Shown piece after piece: positions 60,488 through 64,000 of a DNA stretch of 64,000 nucleotides. Source of the stretch: Candidatus Bathyarchaeia archaeon (lineage in GTDB: Archaea > Thermoproteota > Bathyarchaeia > Bathyarchaeales > Bathycorpusculaceae). The position numbers and the translations under genes were made by a program. The notes beneath the pieces were generated by a model. That model saw only the letters and a program-made list of their open reading frames with translations. It searched no databases and had not been told where the DNA came from. The first letter of the stretch is position 1. Every line of letters begins with the position of its first letter. The stretch is taken from assembly GCA_041447175.1 (NCBI GenBank), contig CP166960.1, forward strand, positions 829,507-893,506. The letters run 5' to 3'.

Positions 60488-61339
60488 ATGGTTACCCTCG
60501 GACTAATCCAGACGGCAGTCTCCAAAGACCCCCAAGAGAACCTTAAAAAAACCAGCCGAAAAGTCGAGGAAGCTGCCCAGCAGGGAGCCCAAATTATCTG
60601 CCTTCAGGAACTGTACCGTTCGCGGTATTTTCCCCAAAAAGAAAAGCTAAATGTTAGCAGTTTGGCTGAGACGATTCCCGGCGAATCCACCCAAGCCTTA
60701 TCTGAACTGGCAAAAAAACATGAAGTCGTTGTGATTGCCCCAGTATTCGAGAAGGCTGCTGACCAAAAATGCTACAACTCCGCCGTCACAATTGATGCAA
60801 ACGGCGAAATCCTTGGTGTATACCGCAAAATTCACGTTCCTAACGATGATTTTTTCTACGAAAAAGGCTACTTTGCACCTGGAAGTTCGGGTTATGGCGT
60901 TTATCAAACGCGGTTCGCAAAAATCGGCGTCCTCATTTGCTACGACCAATGGTTCCCTGAAGCCGCTCGAATTAATGTGCTTAAAGGGGCGGATATACTC
61001 TTTTACCCCACTGCCATCGGAACCATCAAAGACTACACCTCACCCGATGGGGACTGGCATGAAGCATGGAAAACAGTGCAGCGGGGGCATGCCATAGCTA
61101 ATGGTGTTCATGTTGCTGCCGTTAACCGAGTTGGCGAGGAAGGGCAGCTTCAGTTTTGGGGTGGCTCATTTGTCTGTGACTCGTTTGGGCAAGTGGTCAA
61201 AGAGGCAAGCGGCACTGATGAGATGGTTCTCGTCGCAGAAGTTGACCTTTCCAAGAACCTGAGCATTCGGGAAGGGTGGGGTTTTCTGCAAAATCGGCGC
61301 CCCGACACTTACCACGCCATAGTTGAAGATAACCCTTGA
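60488..61339 (+). CDS. aguB: N-carbamoylputrescine amidase
   Basis: 283 residues. Nitrilase triad: Glu in CLQELYRSRYF, Lys in YRKIHVPND, Cys in LICYDQWFPE; FFYEKGYFAPG and NGVHVAAVNRVG match AguB. Converts N-carbamoylputrescine to putrescine, CO2 and ammonia. Followed 9 nt later by the agmatine deiminase, so the operon makes putrescine from agmatine. Confidence 0.93.
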   Translation: MVTLGLIQTAVSKDPQENLKKTSRKVEEAAQQGAQIICLQELYRSRYFPQKEKLNVSSLAETIPGESTQALSELAKKHEVVVIAPVFEKAADQKCYNSAVTIDANGEILGVYRKIHVPNDDFFYEKGYFAPGSSGYGVYQTRFAKIGVLICYDQWFPEAARINVLKGADILFYPTAIGTIKDYTSPDGDWHEAWKTVQRGHAIANGVHVAAVNRVGEEGQLQFWGGSFVCDSFGQVVKEASGTDEMVLVAEVDLSKNLSIREGWGFLQNRRPDTYHAIVEDNP

Positions 61340-61348
61340 GGCAAAACC

Positions 61349-62413
61349 ATGAACAGCGAACCCGCTTTTGGCAAGACTCCATGCGAATTAGGTTACCGCA
61401 TGCCCGCTGAATGGGAAAAACATGACGCTATCTGGATAGCTTGGCCCCATGACCCCTCCACTTTTCCGTTCCGAGTTGACAAGGCTGAACAAACATACGT
61501 GCAAATCGTTAAGCACATTCATCAAAGCGAGCACGTGAACCTTTTCGTCAAAGACCAAGCTACACAAGAAAGGGCAAGGGAAATGTTTCTGAAGGAAAAA
61601 GTGGACCTTAACTGTGTTTCTTTCTTTGTGTTTGATTATGCGGATGTGTGGTTCCGCGACTACGGACCAACCTTTGTGGTTAACCCGGAAAATCAACGAC
61701 TGGGTATGGTGCGCTGGGTGTTTAACTGCTGGGGCGAAAAATACGACGAGCTCCTTAAAGACCGTCACGTCGCCGGCTACATCAACCAGCAAATGCAGCT
61801 GCCGTCTTTTGAGCCGGGCATCGTGTTGGAGGGGGGCTCCATCGACGTTAACGGCAAAGGAACGCTCCTGACAACCGAGCAGTGTCTGCTTAACAAGAAC
61901 CGCAATAGCCACCTATGCAGAAACGAAATTGAAGGCTACCTTAAAGAATACCTATGCGTCAGCACGATTATTTGGCTTAAGAGGGGTATCGAAGGCGACG
62001 ACACGGATGGACACGTAGATGACTTGGCACGCTTCGTGAATCCTTCCACGGTGGTGTGCGCCTATGAGGAAGACGAAACCGACGAGAACTACGCTGTTTT
62101 GAAAGAAAACTATGAACTTCTCTTAAACTCCGTTGACCAATGCGGTAAAAAACTGAAGGTAGTTAAGTTGCCGATGCCGATTGTCTTGGGTGATGAAGGC
62201 GAACGGCTGCCCGCCAGCTACGTTAACTTTTACATAGGCAACATGGTGGTTTTGGTTCCTGTTTTTGGGCACAAAAACGATCATCAAGCCTTGTCCACGC
62301 TTCAAGAGTTGTTTCCTGACCGGAAAGTTGTGGGCATAAACTGTGTGGATTTGGTTTACGGGTTAGGCAGTATCCATTGCGTTACGCAGCAGCAGCCCAG
62401 TGTAGCCCCTTAG
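61349..62413 (+). CDS. aguA: Agmatine deiminase
   Basis: 354 residues. MPAEWEKHDAIWIAWPHDP, DVWFRDYGPTFVVN, DGHVDDLARFVNP and C-terminal GSIHCVTQQQP with the catalytic Cys near residue 347. Agmatine to N-carbamoylputrescine. TGAGG ribosome site overlaps the aguB stop. Confidence 0.95.
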   Translation: MNSEPAFGKTPCELGYRMPAEWEKHDAIWIAWPHDPSTFPFRVDKAEQTYVQIVKHIHQSEHVNLFVKDQATQERAREMFLKEKVDLNCVSFFVFDYADVWFRDYGPTFVVNPENQRLGMVRWVFNCWGEKYDELLKDRHVAGYINQQMQLPSFEPGIVLEGGSIDVNGKGTLLTTEQCLLNKNRNSHLCRNEIEGYLKEYLCVSTIIWLKRGIEGDDTDGHVDDLARFVNPSTVVCAYEEDETDENYAVLKENYELLLNSVDQCGKKLKVVKLPMPIVLGDEGERLPASYVNFYIGNMVVLVPVFGHKNDHQALSTLQELFPDRKVVGINCVDLVYGLGSIHCVTQQQPSVAP

Positions 62414-62510
62414 CCTCCTTTTCCGCAACCATTAAATTTAAAGAATAACTTATTATTTAACTGAGCAAGCTGGATGGCGGCTTGCTTGGGCAGCGCAGGA
62501 GTCACAGGAC

Positions 62511-63215
62511 ATGACAAGGCTCAAGGACGTTGCATTATACGTAATTGTTACTGCACTTGTTGCCGTTTTCATGTACTACTTCACTTTCACCTCCTTTGGC
62601 TACGGCAACTGGCTCTTTGTAGTTCTCAACATAATCTTTTTCAGCCTCTTCTTTTTGCTCACCCAATACCGCAAAAAAATGACCCGCCTACCCAACAGCG
62701 TCTACGTCGCCTTCATTGTTGCACTATTCGCTGAAATGTACGGGTTACCCTTAACCATGTACTTTTTCATGGGTGTCTTTGGGCTAGGCGATATTTACTC
62801 TTTAGAGTTTCTTCTCACAGGCATCATGGGGCAAGAAATGTTCTACACCGTTTTCCACTACTACATTTTTCCCCTCTCAAAAATCGTCATGGGCATCGGC
62901 ATACTGCTAGTCATTTTCGGGTGGAAACAAATCTACGAAGCCAAAGGCAACCACTTGGTAACAACAGGGCTTTACGCTTACACCCGCAACCCCCAATACA
63001 TAGGGTTTCTGCTCATCACGCTCGGCTTAAACATTCAATGGCTTACCATAATCACGTTCTTGCTCTGGCCCGCGCTGGTTCTGTTGTATTATCGACTGGC
63101 AAAGACTGAGGAAAAAGAAATTGAAGCAAAATTCGGCGACGAATTCCGAAAATACAAACAAGAAGTCCCCCGCTTCCTACCCCGCATACCCAAAAAGAAA
63201 ACTCCTACGCAGTAA
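62511..63215 (+). CDS. Isoprenylcysteine carboxyl methyltransferase-like membrane protein
   Basis: 234 residues, about five membrane helices. TGLYAYTRNPQYIGFLLITL and EEKEIEAKFGDEFRKYKQEV are the ICMT/PEMT signatures. Substrate unknown: prenyl thiol, phospholipid or other. CAGGAG upstream. Confidence 0.85.
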   Translation: MTRLKDVALYVIVTALVAVFMYYFTFTSFGYGNWLFVVLNIIFFSLFFLLTQYRKKMTRLPNSVYVAFIVALFAEMYGLPLTMYFFMGVFGLGDIYSLEFLLTGIMGQEMFYTVFHYYIFPLSKIVMGIGILLVIFGWKQIYEAKGNHLVTTGLYAYTRNPQYIGFLLITLGLNIQWLTIITFLLWPALVLLYYRLAKTEEKEIEAKFGDEFRKYKQEVPRFLPRIPKKKTPTQ

Positions 63216-63704
63216 GTATGGGGAGTACGCTTGGCGGATCACAGCACGTTTCCTGAAAGACACCCAAAAGGGCTTCTTGTTTTGGGCTAAGTAGCCTTGT
63301 GTCCTGCAGAAGGTGACCCTGCCAAAGCGCGGGCTGCGTTGCATGGGATTGTTCCCTGTTTTCATGTTTTGATTGAGGAGATAAATGGTTTTTCAACTGC
63401 GATTTTGTACTTCGAAGTCAAGAAAAATCTACGGAATCAACCAAAAATGACTCCGCGAGCCGAAAAAACCATGGATACCCAAAGCGTTTCTGTTTTAATC
63501 ACTGGCGTTTCTTCAGGTTATGCTTTTTTTGGTTGTTTTGGTTGAGCTTTACTCTGCTTGAGCAGTTTCTTTTTGTTTTATGCAGGCGTTGTTTCTTCTT
63601 GGAAGGGCAGAGCTCGAAAGAAAAAAACGTTGACCACTATTTCACAAAAAAAGAAAAGTCTGATTTGAAGCGGAAAGGAAGAGTGGGAAGCCAGAGAAAG
63701 CGGG
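63216..63704. other. Intergenic region
   Basis: An open frame 63297-63545 from TTG (FHVLIEEINGFSTAILYF) lacks ribosome site and family and is probably spurious. T-rich tracts (63517-63600) may end transcription from both sides. Confidence 0.4.
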
Positions 63705-64000
63705 TTATGTGTATTCGCGGAAGGTATGGTTACATTTAGTGCATCGGAAAAACTGTGTAGACGCTTCATCTCCACCGCGAGTCTGCACCTGCCAGACGTA
63801 CACTTGCATGTTTCCGCATTTGGGGCACTCCATACGCATGGTTGGCAGGGTATTAACTTGGTCTTCTTTTCCGATTATGGTTAATTGCTGTTGCAGGTCA
63901 TGCTTAATGACTTTGCTTCCTACTTTAGCTTCTGTTGGCGTCTCTTTTGCGGGTTTAACATAGCTGCATTTTGGGCAGACGATTGAAACGCCATTTTCGG
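63705..64000 (-). CDS. tfs: Transcription elongation factor TFS (5' part outside window)
   Basis: 98 residues visible. The second half of the N-terminal ribbon (VSIVCPKCSYVKPA), a linker (QQQLTIIGKE), then the C-terminal ribbon MECPKCGNMQVYVWQVQTRG followed by GDEASTQFFRCTKCNHTFRE. The DE pair sits in the ribbon tip that reactivates stalled RNA polymerase. Archaeal TFIIS homologue. Confidence 0.93.
   Translation of the reverse strand, partial: ENGVSIVCPKCSYVKPAKETPTEAKVGSKVIKHDLQQQLTIIGKEDQVNTLPTMRMECPKCGNMQVYVWQVQTRGGDEASTQFFRCTKCNHTFREYT

Noticed and set aside
63297-63545. 82-codon frame before tfs
   Set aside because: TTG start without ribosome site or TATA box, composition not convincing.

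Overview
The window reads as archaeal chromosome. It carries an archaeal-type SRP RNA, a 5S rRNA, an intron-containing tRNA-Trp with encoded CCA, a tRNA-His with genomic G-1, an archaeal TFS-type elongation factor, ApgM-type phosphoglycerate mutase, archaeal TyrRS, type-2 methionine aminopeptidase and a DUF1512 protein. Many genes have a TATA box 22-30 nt before a near-leaderless ATG, GTG or TTG, while genes inside operons use GGAGG-type ribosome sites. Lineage is inference: the mix (archaeal MrfAB pair, HgcAB-associated AbrB protein beside ArsM, K+-independent pyrophosphatase, anaerobic sulfatase maturase, many zinc-ribbon micro-proteins) suits an anaerobic uncultured group such as Bathyarchaeia, but no marker here proves it.

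Layout. 1-9.5 kb: minus-strand mrfB-mrfA repair pair, FAD oxidoreductase, a Cys/Asp-rich 29-residue ORF, SRP RNA, PrsW-like protease with a downstream small ORF, RqcH, a transglutaminase-like exported protein and a PadR repressor. 9.8-19 kb: ParB-like protein, a methyl-accepting chemotaxis gene broken by four frameshifts, prenyl synthase, secreted trypsin-like protease overlapping a 19-residue ORF, MFS carrier, PyrI, MazG-like and phosphodiesterase pair, HAD enzyme. 19-31 kb: ApgM, HtpX-like M48 protease, ArsM/AbrB operon, V4R protein, DUF488, regulators, DedA, tRNA-Trp, 5S rRNA, DUF1512 operon.

31.2-39.7 kb is an integrated mobile element. It has a tyrosine recombinase at the right edge, a divergent promoter with two matching inverted repeats at 35.3 kb, a leftward arm of three overlapping small genes, and a rightward, tightly overlapping operon of small proteins, a large P-loop ATPase and two further genes. 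Two genes of this operon (ATPase and 38120-38500) are open well upstream of any ATG, GTG or TTG and have purine-rich ribosome sites 8 nt before ATA and ATC. The left half holds a RelE/ParE-like protein facing a helix-turn-helix partner and two 93%-identical copies of a short gene.

39.8-64 kb returns to housekeeping: methionine aminopeptidase, flavin reductase, proBA, H+-pyrophosphatase, phosphoribosyltransferase plus hydrolase, CapA-like protein, a RecA-fold protein without a normal Walker A, several micro-proteins, a membrane-anchored molybdopterin protein, tRNA-His, nitroreductase, sulfatase with its radical-SAM maturase, TyrRS, the two-step agmatine-to-putrescine pathway, a methyltransferase and TFS (cut by the window end).

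The unusual content lies in very small genes and in the mobile element's start codons rather than in the large genes, most of which fall into known families.
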